The notes beneath the pieces were generated by a model, which saw only the letters and a program-made list of their open reading frames with translations, searched no databases and was not told where the DNA came from. DNA of 41,882 nt from Nitrososphaerota archaeon (GTDB lineage Archaea > Thermoproteota > Nitrososphaeria > Nitrososphaerales > Nitrosopumilaceae), in NCBI GenBank assembly GCA_022564515.1, contig JADFLH010000008.1:1-41882 (forward strand), written 5' to 3'. Shown here piece by piece: positions 25,205-32,777 of the stretch (position 1 is the first letter of the stretch; each line of letters opens with the position of its first letter). The translations under genes and the position numbers were made by a program.

Positions 25205-25208
25205 ACAA

Positions 25209-26423
25209 TTATTTCTTTTTTGCAGCAGTAACTAGAGAGATAACATCTCTATCTCTCAGTTGATATGTTGTTGGCAATCTAAGATTATATCGTAAATCTT
25301 TAGCATAGAGAAGTCCTTTGATGAGATCAGTATGAATTTCGTTTGCAAGATCCTTCACTGTTGCACCATCTTTTAAGAGAATCAAGTCGGGAAGAATATG
25401 CCCCTTCTTATCGGATAATTTTTTTTCGTTAGCAACGGGGTATATTGAATTCATCTTAAGAAGTTTAAACACAGCTATGTTAATTGCAAACTGTACTCCA
25501 GTTCTCATATATTCTCCCATGATGTCTGTTTTAATAAACTCAAGAGCATCTTTCTGTCTTTGATTTAATTCCTCAGATTTTATAATTTCAAATTGTTCTG
25601 AACCTGGAGAATATTTGATCAGTCCTTTCTGCTCAGCTCTTCTTAAGCTAAGTTCACTATCTGCACTAGCTGGAACTGTAATAATATCGTTAAAACGCTC
25701 ACGTAACCGTGAAAAATTATTGCTTGCACCTTCGACATCTATTTTATTTGCAACAATTAATGTTGGCTTTGAAATTTTTCTTAGCATAGTAGAAAATTTT
25801 TTGCCATCCTCTATTCTAAAATCATCAAGCTCTTTATCTTCAAGCTCAGTTGCCTTCAGGGTTTCTTTTATGTGACTTTTGATAACGCCTATTCCCCTGA
25901 AAAGATTAGTCAACTCTTCAACAAAATCTGAGCCTGAATGAACTAATTTTGATATTTTTTCTCTGTTACCTTCAAAAATTTTATGATACCACATGATGAG
26001 TTCTTCTTCTATATCTGCAAAATCTGAAATTGGGTCGCCTGTACCAGCTTCGGTAATTTTACCAGTTGTATCAATTCCACCAGAAATATCCACAATATGT
26101 AACAAAACATCAGATTGTGCAGCAACTGAAAGAAATTGATTGCCTAAACCTTTGCCTTTCCAAGCATCCTTGATTAATCCCGGCAAATCTATCAATTCTA
26201 TAGGAATGTACCGCCAACCATCAATGCATTTTGAATTATTTGGATTGTCTTGGACCTTAAATTCTGGATGTACACAAAGAGTAATCGCGTTTGCTACTGC
26301 AGACTCGGGGCTTTTGGTAGTAAAGGGATATGTGGAAATCTCTGCTGATGATAGGGTTGCAGAGTTAAAAAAAGTAGTCTTGCCAGTGTTAGTTTTACCA
26401 ATAAGACCGATTTTGATCGGCAT
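25209..26423 (-). CDS. OBG/YchF-related GTPase with C-terminal TGS domain
   Basis: The 404-residue protein starts with GLIGKTNTGKTTFFNSATL (G1 P-loop, about residues 6-24), then STYPFTT (G2), IDLPGL (G3, about 80) and VANKIDVEG (G4, about 219). A long helical insertion lies between G3 and G4. The C-terminal part has the TGS-type segment ILLKDGATVKDLANEIHTDL (about 347-366). The length and the cysteine- and Trp-containing insert match the archaeal/eukaryotic Ygr210 branch of the YchF family rather than DRG. These proteins associate with ribosomes or RNA and may hydrolyse ATP as well as GTP. The next gene upstream on this strand (26467) is 43 bp away. Confidence 0.88.
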   Translation of the reverse strand: MPIKIGLIGKTNTGKTTFFNSATLSSAEISTYPFTTKSPESAVANAITLCVHPEFKVQDNPNNSKCIDGWRYIPIELIDLPGLIKDAWKGKGLGNQFLSVAAQSDVLLHIVDISGGIDTTGKITEAGTGDPISDFADIEEELIMWYHKIFEGNREKISKLVHSGSDFVEELTNLFRGIGVIKSHIKETLKATELEDKELDDFRIEDGKKFSTMLRKISKPTLIVANKIDVEGASNNFSRLRERFNDIITVPASADSELSLRRAEQKGLIKYSPGSEQFEIIKSEELNQRQKDALEFIKTDIMGEYMRTGVQFAINIAVFKLLKMNSIYPVANEKKLSDKKGHILPDLILLKDGATVKDLANEIHTDLIKGLLYAKDLRYNLRLPTTYQLRDRDVISLVTAAKKK

Positions 26424-26466
26424 GATTACATTTTTAGTTTTGATTATTTATCTCTGCCTGCAGAAA

Positions 26467-26832
26467 TTAATCATTTTTTTGTACTTGCTCTTTAATTTTA
26501 TTACAAGTGTGTTGTAATTCTTTGATTGACCATTCTATTTCTTCTAATTCTTCTTTTGAAAGTTCTCCGGTCCATCTATCAAGAATTATTTTGGAAATCT
26601 GTGAGCAGGAGTACAAAAGATTCCAGTACGGATGATGTTCTGCGGTAGCATACGCAAGTTCAGAAACATCTTCTAAACCATTTTTTGCTCTTGACAAAGA
26701 ATCAATGTTTTCACCAAAAATTTTGATAATGTCTGATTCTAAATCACTTTCTAGTTTCAATTGAGTTTTTTTTTCTTCAAAGGATTTTACGAGATCTAAA
26801 AGTGATTTGTGAAATTCTCTAAATGATGTCAT
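26467..26832 (-). CDS. Helical protein of unknown function
   Basis: I do not recognise this 121-residue family. It is predicted almost entirely helical: two charged helices (about residues 5-40 and 42-65), a central AEHHPYWNLLYSCSQISKII segment with aromatic residues that could be a functional face, and an acidic C-terminal helix (about 90-120). There is no membrane segment, zinc pair or known motif. It is 3 bp downstream of the CoA-binding protein gene and is presumably in the same transcript. The gap and the strong codon-like composition support a real gene. Confidence 0.6.
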   Translation of the reverse strand: MTSFREFHKSLLDLVKSFEEKKTQLKLESDLESDIIKIFGENIDSLSRAKNGLEDVSELAYATAEHHPYWNLLYSCSQISKIILDRWTGELSKEELEEIEWSIKELQHTCNKIKEQVQKND

Positions 26833-26835
26833 GAT

Positions 26836-27285
26836 TTAGAAAAGACGTTGATGTTCTGCAAGCATGCATCTATTAAAAACGACTTTAATGCCTTTGTTTC
26901 TTGCAAGTTCCTCAGCTTCGAGGTTATGAATTCCTTGTTGAAGCCATATGACTTTTGGTTTCATTCTGATTGCCTCTTCTACAACAGGCAAAACTTGATC
27001 TGACGGCCTAAACACATCCACAATGTCTATTGGTTGATCAACTTCTGTAATACTATGATGGCATTTCCTTTCCAAAATTTCAGTAGTAGTAGGATTAATT
27101 GGAATAATGTTGTATCCTTGTTCAACTAAGTACTTGGGTACATAATGAGCAGCTTTTTCAGGATGTTTTGACATTCCGATAACAGCTACGTTTTTGAGTG
27201 AAAAAATTTCTTTTATCTCTTTATCTGTATGACTGTCCTTTTCCATGTTTTTCCATAAATTCAAATCAGTTTTTAATTTTCGCAT
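26836..27285 (-). CDS. CoA-binding (YccU-type) domain protein
   Basis: This 149-residue Rossmann-fold protein has NVAVIGMSKHPEKAAHYVPKYL (about residues 33-54) as the dinucleotide/CoA-binding strand-loop-helix. IIPINPTTTEILERKC is the second strand region, and VDVFRPSDQVLPVVEEAI, WLQQGIHN and NRCMLAEHQRL complete the family pattern. Members are single-domain relatives of the succinyl-CoA synthetase CoA-binding domain, usually of unknown role. The N-terminal 25 residues precede the domain. The gene ends 3 bp before the helical unknown gene and starts 9 bp after the next upstream gene, suggesting a small operon of accessory proteins. Confidence 0.88.
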   Translation of the reverse strand: MRKLKTDLNLWKNMEKDSHTDKEIKEIFSLKNVAVIGMSKHPEKAAHYVPKYLVEQGYNIIPINPTTTEILERKCHHSITEVDQPIDIVDVFRPSDQVLPVVEEAIRMKPKVIWLQQGIHNLEAEELARNKGIKVVFNRCMLAEHQRLF

Positions 27286-27294
27286 AAAAAGATG

Positions 27295-27594
27295 CTAAAA
27301 TTGAAGTATTGGTCCCAAAAAATCTTGGCCCACTTTGTTTTTGTCAACACGAATGTAATGAATCCCTCTAACCTTGAAGGCTTTGAGATCATCTCCGAGT
27401 TTCCAGCCTTTTAGACTATGAAATATTGTTTTGTAGGTTTTGCCATTTTCGATGTTATGAAAAATATCTGCGCGTTTAACCATAGTGCCCTCGCTTATTG
27501 CTTGCCCATCATCAGTGTGTTGTTTTATCTCTTCAATCTTATTGTCTTTTCCAAAACGAACTTCAGAAATTAAAAAATCTGCCCACCTTGCCAT
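27295..27594 (-). CDS. Small protein resembling DUF3892
   Basis: The protein has 99 residues and no known biochemical role. The pattern ISEVRFGKDNKIEEIKQHTDDG, then a middle strand FHSLKGWKLGDDLKAF and a final HYIRVDKNKVGQDFLGPI resembles the small beta-rich DUF3892 proteins, which have a comparable length and a similar conserved Tyr-Ile/Leu-Arg-x-Asp end. That match is from memory of the family pattern and is tentative. There are no membrane segments or cysteines. It is the first gene of the minus-strand group with the CoA-binding protein. The spacer upstream (27595-27781) is shared with birA, which is transcribed the other way. Confidence 0.6.
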   Translation of the reverse strand: MARWADFLISEVRFGKDNKIEEIKQHTDDGQAISEGTMVKRADIFHNIENGKTYKTIFHSLKGWKLGDDLKAFKVRGIHYIRVDKNKVGQDFLGPILQF

Positions 27595-27718
27595 GTTTTC
27601 TCTCCACAGAAGGATTAATTTAGAATTTTGGTTTTATTGATTCTTTTCCAATATGAGGTTTTTATCTAGTTATTCTCCTGAATTTCTTAAGAAATGTTAG
27701 ATGAATTGATATCAAGAC

Positions 27719-27749
27719 ATACTAATTGATTTACATAGTAAATTAGTAT
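27719..27749. promoter_or_regulatory. Nested palindrome at the birA promoter, candidate BirA operator
   Basis: atactaatt (27719-27727) and aattagtat (27741-27749) are perfect 9-bp inverted arms. Nested and slightly offset between them is a second perfect palindrome, atttac-ata-gtaaat (27729-27743). A TATA-like tataatta follows at 27747-27754, about 28-35 nt before the TTG start of birA, so a bound protein would block transcription. BirA has its own winged helix, and known bacterial biotin operators contain GTAAAC-type half-sites; the TTAC/GTAA arms here are related in style only. Confidence 0.45.
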
Positions 27750-27781
27750 AATTAAATTGTTCAAAAATCTAAGCAAAATAA

Positions 27782-28783
27782 TTGATTTATACTTCATTTG
27801 ACAATATAGATCTAGTCAAAGTACTTTCTTTTCTAAAATCTCATAAGAAAGAATATCTATCAGATCAGGACATTAGTGACATTCTAAAGATTAGTAGGGT
27901 TGCAGTCAGGGAGCATATTAAAAAAATTCGTTCTTTGGGATACCAAATTGAGTCAAAACAAAAGCTTGGGTATCGATTAGTTAACACAACTAATCTAATC
28001 CTCCCATGGGAATTGACTGATGGTTTGAAAACCAAAATGATTGGGAAAAAAGTGTATTATTTCGATACTATTGATTCAACACAAAATTTTGCAATAAAAA
28101 TTGCATCAAGCTCTAAAGAAAATGGAACTGTTGTGATTTCAAACAAGCAAACAAGGGGGAGAGGAAGATTAGGAAGAGGATGGATTTCTCCACAAGGAGG
28201 AATTTGGTTATCAATTATTTTACAACCTAATTTTGATATTTCAATTACAACTCTTTTCCCAATTGCAGCTTCATTAGCTCTTACAAGAGCAATTGAAAAA
28301 ACTGTTGGGAAAAAAACCAAATTAAAGTGGCCAAATGATATTACAATAAAAGGAAAAAAAGTAGCTGGAATTCTTGTAGATGTCTCAGTCGAATCAAACA
28401 AAATTGAGAATCTGGTTTTAGGCGTTGGTATAAATTTTCAAATCAATCAAATTCGATTAGAAAGAATACTAAAAAACACTGAAAATTTTTACGGTGTTAT
28501 AAGCTTAATGGAGAAATCAAAGTGTTCTAATCCAATTTTGCTTGTTAAAAATTTTCTTTATGAGCTAGAAAAAATTATTGAGTTACTTGAAAAAGGAAAA
28601 AGAAAAATCATTATCAAAAATTGGACTAAAAAATCCTCAACAATTGGAAAAAATGTGGTACTCTCAACTTCCGATGGTAAGATTAAAGGAAGAGCAATAA
28701 AACTTGATTCTGATGGAGCTCTTGTAATTTACAATAAGAAAAAATATCAAAGAGTGTATGCAGGAGATTTGATCCATTCGTGA
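27782..28783 (+). CDS. birA: Bifunctional biotin-protein ligase and biotin-responsive regulator BirA
   Basis: The protein has 333 residues. Residues about 10-62 form an HTH_11-type winged helix (YLSDQDISDILKISRVAVRE, then GYQIESKQKLGYRL). The ligase core follows: the biotin-binding loop NKQTRGRGRLGRGW (about 120-133), KWPNDI (about 181-186) and KVAGILVDVS. The SH3-like C-terminal domain ends the protein. It makes biotinyl-AMP and attaches biotin to the carrier protein of acetyl/propionyl-CoA carboxylase, the CO2-fixing enzyme of the hydroxypropionate/hydroxybutyrate cycle. The listed TTG start leaves a slightly short leader before the HTH. The palindrome upstream at 27719-27749 suggests autoregulation. 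It converges with hemD. Confidence 0.93.
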   Translation: MIYTSFDNIDLVKVLSFLKSHKKEYLSDQDISDILKISRVAVREHIKKIRSLGYQIESKQKLGYRLVNTTNLILPWELTDGLKTKMIGKKVYYFDTIDSTQNFAIKIASSSKENGTVVISNKQTRGRGRLGRGWISPQGGIWLSIILQPNFDISITTLFPIAASLALTRAIEKTVGKKTKLKWPNDITIKGKKVAGILVDVSVESNKIENLVLGVGINFQINQIRLERILKNTENFYGVISLMEKSKCSNPILLVKNFLYELEKIIELLEKGKRKIIIKNWTKKSSTIGKNVVLSTSDGKIKGRAIKLDSDGALVIYNKKKYQRVYAGDLIHS

Positions 28784-28854
28784 TAGAAATGGTGTAATAA
28801 TTTTGTAATTAGTATTGAGTGATCATCTCAAAAATCCCGATACTGTCAGGTCTC

Positions 28855-29655
28855 TTAGGCCAATGAAAAAATATTTTTGATTGCATCAAAAGCTCCATGA
28901 ACTGTATACACTTGTGCAATTATGTTTTTAACATCAAACTTTTTCAGCTCATAAGCGGTGAAAGGCCCGATTGCTACAACTTTGATTTTTTTTAAATTGT
29001 TTAGAATATTTCCCAGATCATAATCTTTGGACATTATTTCAAAAAATGCTCTAACAGATGATGGGCTTGTGAATACAATTCCATCCACCTTAGTTTGGGA
29101 AAAAAGTTCTCTAAAATTATTCCATTGAGCAGTATCACGAAATGCACAAACGTCATAAAGATGAATTTCGCTGACTTCAAGACCAATTTTTTGTAAAAGA
29201 TTTTTTAGAAAAGGTGTTGAGGCGCTGCTTCTTGGAATTATTACTTTTTTGCCTACAGCATTTAGTCTTGTGAAAACTTCACCTACGCCCACAGAAGAAT
29301 ATCGTTTTGGCATATATGCTACTTTAACACCCTCAATCTCTAATGCTGCTTTTGTTTTTGGACCTACTGAAATAACTATAGTGTTTGCCACAGCCAGTAG
29401 AAGTTGTTCAAATTTTGAGATTTTTTTAGCCAATTCAAATAGTAGTTTGACTGCTTTTGAACTCATAAAAACAGTGAAATCCGGATCGTTTTTTTGGATT
29501 AAGTTTAAGAACTCTTCAACAATTTTTTCTCCCTTACTTACCAATTCTATCGTAGGCAAAGAGAGCGGTTGCGCTCCGTCTTTTGTCATTAATTCAATGA
29601 ATTCCTCCGAGTCTTCCATTGAACGAGTAATTGCAATTGTTTTTCCTTCTATCAT
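28855..29655 (-). CDS. hemD: Uroporphyrinogen-III synthase
   Basis: The protein has 266 residues from the ATG at 29655. It cyclises hydroxymethylbilane with inversion of ring D to give uroporphyrinogen III. HemD is poorly conserved, but the two-domain pattern is recognisable: KTIAITRSMEDSEEF at the start, DFTVFMSSKAVKLLFEL, ISVGPKTKAALEIEG, the second-domain VDGIFTSPSSVRAFFEIM and KVVAIGPFTAYELKKF near the end. The frame is open to 29715, but that would overlap the SUMT gene; the chosen ATG lies 2 bp after the SUMT stop. It is the last gene of the hemL-hemC-SUMT-hemD run. Confidence 0.93.
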   Translation of the reverse strand: MIEGKTIAITRSMEDSEEFIELMTKDGAQPLSLPTIELVSKGEKIVEEFLNLIQKNDPDFTVFMSSKAVKLLFELAKKISKFEQLLLAVANTIVISVGPKTKAALEIEGVKVAYMPKRYSSVGVGEVFTRLNAVGKKVIIPRSSASTPFLKNLLQKIGLEVSEIHLYDVCAFRDTAQWNNFRELFSQTKVDGIVFTSPSSVRAFFEIMSKDYDLGNILNNLKKIKVVAIGPFTAYELKKFDVKNIIAQVYTVHGAFDAIKNIFSLA

Positions 29656-29657
29656 GA

Positions 29658-30398
29658 TTATTTCCATCCTAATTTTTTTGAGAGATCCACTACTTTGCCA
29701 ATTATAATTATACATGGTGGTTTGAATTTGTGTTGATTAACTTTCTTTGCAATATTGGAGATGCTGCCTTTGATCACCCTCTGCTTTGCGGTTGTCCCAT
29801 TTTGAATTACAGCCACAGGAGTGCTTTTTGGCAAACCACCATTGGCTAATTCCTTGCAGATTATTCCAATTCTTGAAAGACCCATCATAATTACTATGGT
29901 GTCAACAGATTTTGCCAGTCTTTTCCATTTTACTGATTCTTTTTTCTTTTCAGGATCTTCATGTCCTGTTACAAACACAACCGATGATGCATATTTTCTG
30001 TGTGTTAGAGGAATTCCAGAGTAAGTGGCAGAACCAATTCCAGATGAAATACCCGGAATGATTTCATATTTTATCTTGTGACTCTTTAGATATTCAGCTT
30101 CTTCGCCTCCCCTGCCAAAAATAATTGGGTCTCCAGCTTTTAGTCTAACAACATTTTTTTTCTTTTTTGCGTACTTTACCATCAATTCATTGGTATGGTC
30201 TTGATGCTTGTAATCATCACCAACATTTCTACCAACAAATATTTTTTCAGTTTTCTTTGGCACCATTGAAAGAATTTTTTTGCTAACTAATCTATCATAT
30301 AGAACAACATCTGCTTTGTTTAGAAGTTCAACTGCACCGATAGTGATTAGTCTTGCATCTCCGGGGCCAGCGCCTACAAGGTAAACTTTACCACTCAT
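29658..30398 (-). CDS. cobA: Uroporphyrinogen-III C-methyltransferase (SUMT)
   Basis: The protein has 246 residues. It adds SAM methyl groups at C2 and C7 of uroporphyrinogen III to give precorrin-2, the branch to cobalamin and siroheme-type products. VYLVGAGPGDARLITIGAVE (about residues 5-24) and VVLYDRLVS are the N-terminal signature, VRLKAGDPIIFGRGGEEAEYL (about 81-101) the second, and VIPGISSGIGSATYSGIPLTHR (about 108-129) the third. The length is that of a single-domain SUMT without the CysG dehydrogenase part. The start ATG overlaps the hemC stop in ATGA. Cobalamin is required by the mutase at 10795-16819. Confidence 0.95.
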   Translation of the reverse strand: MSGKVYLVGAGPGDARLITIGAVELLNKADVVLYDRLVSKKILSMVPKKTEKIFVGRNVGDDYKHQDHTNELMVKYAKKKKNVVRLKAGDPIIFGRGGEEAEYLKSHKIKYEIIPGISSGIGSATYSGIPLTHRKYASSVVFVTGHEDPEKKKESVKWKRLAKSVDTIVIMMGLSRIGIICKELANGGLPKSTPVAVIQNGTTAKQRVIKGSISNIAKKVNQHKFKPPCIIIIGKVVDLSKKLGWK

Positions 30399-31330
30399 TT
30401 CTTATTCCACTCTTTCACCTTTTCTCTCCAATTTAATGCAAGATCATTTACGCCCTGCTTGATTAGCTCTCTTCCCACAATTTTGGCTAAAGTTATTGGG
30501 TCATTCTTGTCACCAGTTTTTTTAACAACCATTGATTTTTTGCCATCGGCTGAATAAGCAATAACCTTAAGTGATAAAATTTTCCCGTTTAATTTTGCGT
30601 ATGCGCCGACAGGAAACATACACCCCGATTCTACAAAATTAGAAAGTGCTCGTTCAGCTTCTGCTTCTAAACGAGAATTTTGATCCTCAATTTTTTTTAA
30701 CATTGTAATAGTTTCAGAATCATTTATCCTTGCAACAATCCCTATAGCACCCTGCCCCGATGAAGGAAAAAATTCATCAGTTGATAGTACTGAGAATGAT
30801 ACATCGAGTCCTAGTCTAGAAATACCAGCTTGAGCGATCACTACTGCATCATACTCCTCTTCATCAATTTTCCTTATTCTGGTCTCGATGTTACCTCTGA
30901 TTGGTTTAACAACAAGATCTGGTCGCTTTCTTGTTATCTGAACCGCTCTTCTAAGACTACTAGTACCAATAACTGAGCCAGAATCAATTTTCTCTATGGA
31001 TGTACCATTTGAAGAAATGAAAACATCATTAGCAGATTCTCTTTTAGGTACACATGCTAAAACAAGGTTTTTAGCAAGTTTTGATGGAACGTCCTTTAAA
31101 CTGTGAACAGCAAAATCAACTTCTTTTTCTGCAACAGCTCCATCAATTTCCTTTTCAAAAATCCCTTTTTGATTTATTGAAAATAATGGACGTGTATCTA
31201 TGTCACCTTTTGTCTTTATTGTTTTGATTTCAAATTCTACACCAGAATTTGCTTTTGTTAATTCAGAAATAACCCAATTTGTTTGTGCTAGAGATAGCCT
31301 ACTTCCTCTTGTTCCAATTTTGTATTTCAA
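30395..31330 (-). CDS. hemC: Hydroxymethylbilane synthase (porphobilinogen deaminase)
   Basis: This 311-residue enzyme joins four porphobilinogens into hydroxymethylbilane. GTRGSRLSLAQTNWV (about residues 6-20) is the family opening, and AVHSLKDVPSKL (about 79-90) carries the catalytic Asp and Lys. GTSSLRRAVQITRKRPDL and PIRGNIETRIRKI hold the substrate-binding Arg residues. The Cys in ESGCMFPVGAYA (about 235) is the dipyrromethane cofactor attachment site. The start overlaps the hemL stop by 4 bp and the stop overlaps the SUMT start. hemA and hemB are not in the window. Confidence 0.97.
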   Translation of the reverse strand: MKYKIGTRGSRLSLAQTNWVISELTKANSGVEFEIKTIKTKGDIDTRPLFSINQKGIFEKEIDGAVAEKEVDFAVHSLKDVPSKLAKNLVLACVPKRESANDVFISSNGTSIEKIDSGSVIGTSSLRRAVQITRKRPDLVVKPIRGNIETRIRKIDEEEYDAVVIAQAGISRLGLDVSFSVLSTDEFFPSSGQGAIGIVARINDSETITMLKKIEDQNSRLEAEAERALSNFVESGCMFPVGAYAKLNGKILSLKVIAYSADGKKSMVVKKTGDKNDPITLAKIVGRELIKQGVNDLALNWREKVKEWNKK

Positions 31331-32607
31331 TTCTTCACCATTTTAAGGGCATAATGATATGCGTTCAATGCATCATTAAAATCAGCATTTGTATGTGCGT
31401 CTGATAGAAAAACTACTTCAAATTGAGATGGAGCGACAAATATTCCTTTTTTTAATAAAGAAGAAAAGAATTTTTTGAATTTTTTTACATCCGATTTCAT
31501 TGCAGAACCATAATCTAAAACTGGGTTATTAGTAAAAAAAATCTGTAGCATTGAGGCGGTAAAATTAATCTGATGAGAAATATTCATATCGGTTGCAATA
31601 TCGCCTAGTGCTCTAGCAAGTAAAGTACAGTGTCTTTGGAGCTTTGGATATAGTTTATTTTTGAGTTTATTTATGGTTGTTATTGAGGCTATTGCAGCAC
31701 TAACAGAAACAGGATTTCCTGCAAATGTGCTTGCTTGGTACACTTTTCCCCCAGGAGTTAGTTTGTCCATAATTTCTTTTCTGCCTCCAACTGCTGCAAT
31801 GGCAAACCCATTTCCTAATGCCTTTCCTAAAGTCGTGATGTCAGGCTTGATTCCAAAATATTTCTGAGCTCCACCAGTAGAGACTCTTAAACCAGTTACA
31901 ATTTCATCAAAGATCAAAGGAATATCATTTTCTTTGGTAATTTTTCTAATTTCTCTAAGAAAATTTTTTTGTGGAAGAATTAAACCCATGTTTGCAAGTA
32001 TTGGTTCAATTATTACGCCTGCAACATCTTTGTGTTTTTTTATGACATATTCTAACTCGGTTGAATTATTGTATTGAACAACAAGCGTGTTTTTTGAAAT
32101 TTCTTTCAGTCCTCCCTCAGAAACAGAAATTCCATGATGAGCTAAACCTGAACCAGCCTTAACTAAAACTGAATCATGTGCACCATGATAGCAACCTTCG
32201 AATTTGATGATTTTTTTCTTCTTTGTGAATCCTCTAACTAATCGAATTGCAGTCATCGTTGCCTCCAAACCAGTGTTTACTAAACGAACTTTGTTTATGG
32301 AAGGAAAATTTCCAATGATTAGTTTTGATAATTTTATTTCTTGTTCTGTTGGAGTACAAAAAAGAGTTCCATTTTTTAATTGCTTAGAAACTGATGAAAT
32401 TATTTCTTTTCTCCCATGGCCAAGAAATAATGCACCATAGCCATTACAAAAATCAATGTAACGATTATTGTCTTCATCCCAAATGTAACTAGATTGTGAT
32501 CTTTTTACAAAGAATGGATATGGTTCGTAATATCTAACTGGGCTGTTAACTCCATAAGGAATGATTTTTTTTGCTTCGCTAAACAGTTTTTTGGATTTTG
32601 ACATCAT
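31327..32607 (-). CDS. hemL: Glutamate-1-semialdehyde 2,1-aminomutase
   Basis: The protein has 426 residues from the chosen start. It is a PLP enzyme that makes 5-aminolevulinate, the tetrapyrrole precursor, in the C5 route. VNSPVRYYEPYPFFV marks the N-terminus, FEGCYHGAHDSVLV and IIEPILANMGLI contact the substrate and PLP, and FDEIVTGLRVS is the usual aspartate region. TTLGKALGNGFAIAAVGG contains the Schiff-base Lys. A longer frame begins at 32661, but a TATA-like aataaaaa read on the minus strand near 32629-32636 falls inside it and suits transcription from the ATG pair at 32604-32607. First gene of the tetrapyrrole operon. Confidence 0.96.
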   Translation of the reverse strand: MMSKSKKLFSEAKKIIPYGVNSPVRYYEPYPFFVKRSQSSYIWDEDNNRYIDFCNGYGALFLGHGRKEIISSVSKQLKNGTLFCTPTEQEIKLSKLIIGNFPSINKVRLVNTGLEATMTAIRLVRGFTKKKKIIKFEGCYHGAHDSVLVKAGSGLAHHGISVSEGGLKEISKNTLVVQYNNSTELEYVIKKHKDVAGVIIEPILANMGLILPQKNFLREIRKITKENDIPLIFDEIVTGLRVSTGGAQKYFGIKPDITTLGKALGNGFAIAAVGGRKEIMDKLTPGGKVYQASTFAGNPVSVSAAIASITTINKLKNKLYPKLQRHCTLLARALGDIATDMNISHQINFTASMLQIFFTNNPVLDYGSAMKSDVKKFKKFFSSLLKKGIFVAPSQFEVVFLSDAHTNADFNDALNAYHYALKMVKN

Positions 32608-32777
32608 ATAGGGATGAAATATTGTTCTTTTTATTCGTAATATTTTGCTACACTTTTGCACTATTTTTTGGGTGTTAGAAATTTTTTGTTGACTAAATCT
32701 GTGTCCATATTTTCTATAATCACCATATAGAACTATAAGAATTCATTAAAATAATGTAGCACTACAATTTGTAAAAA

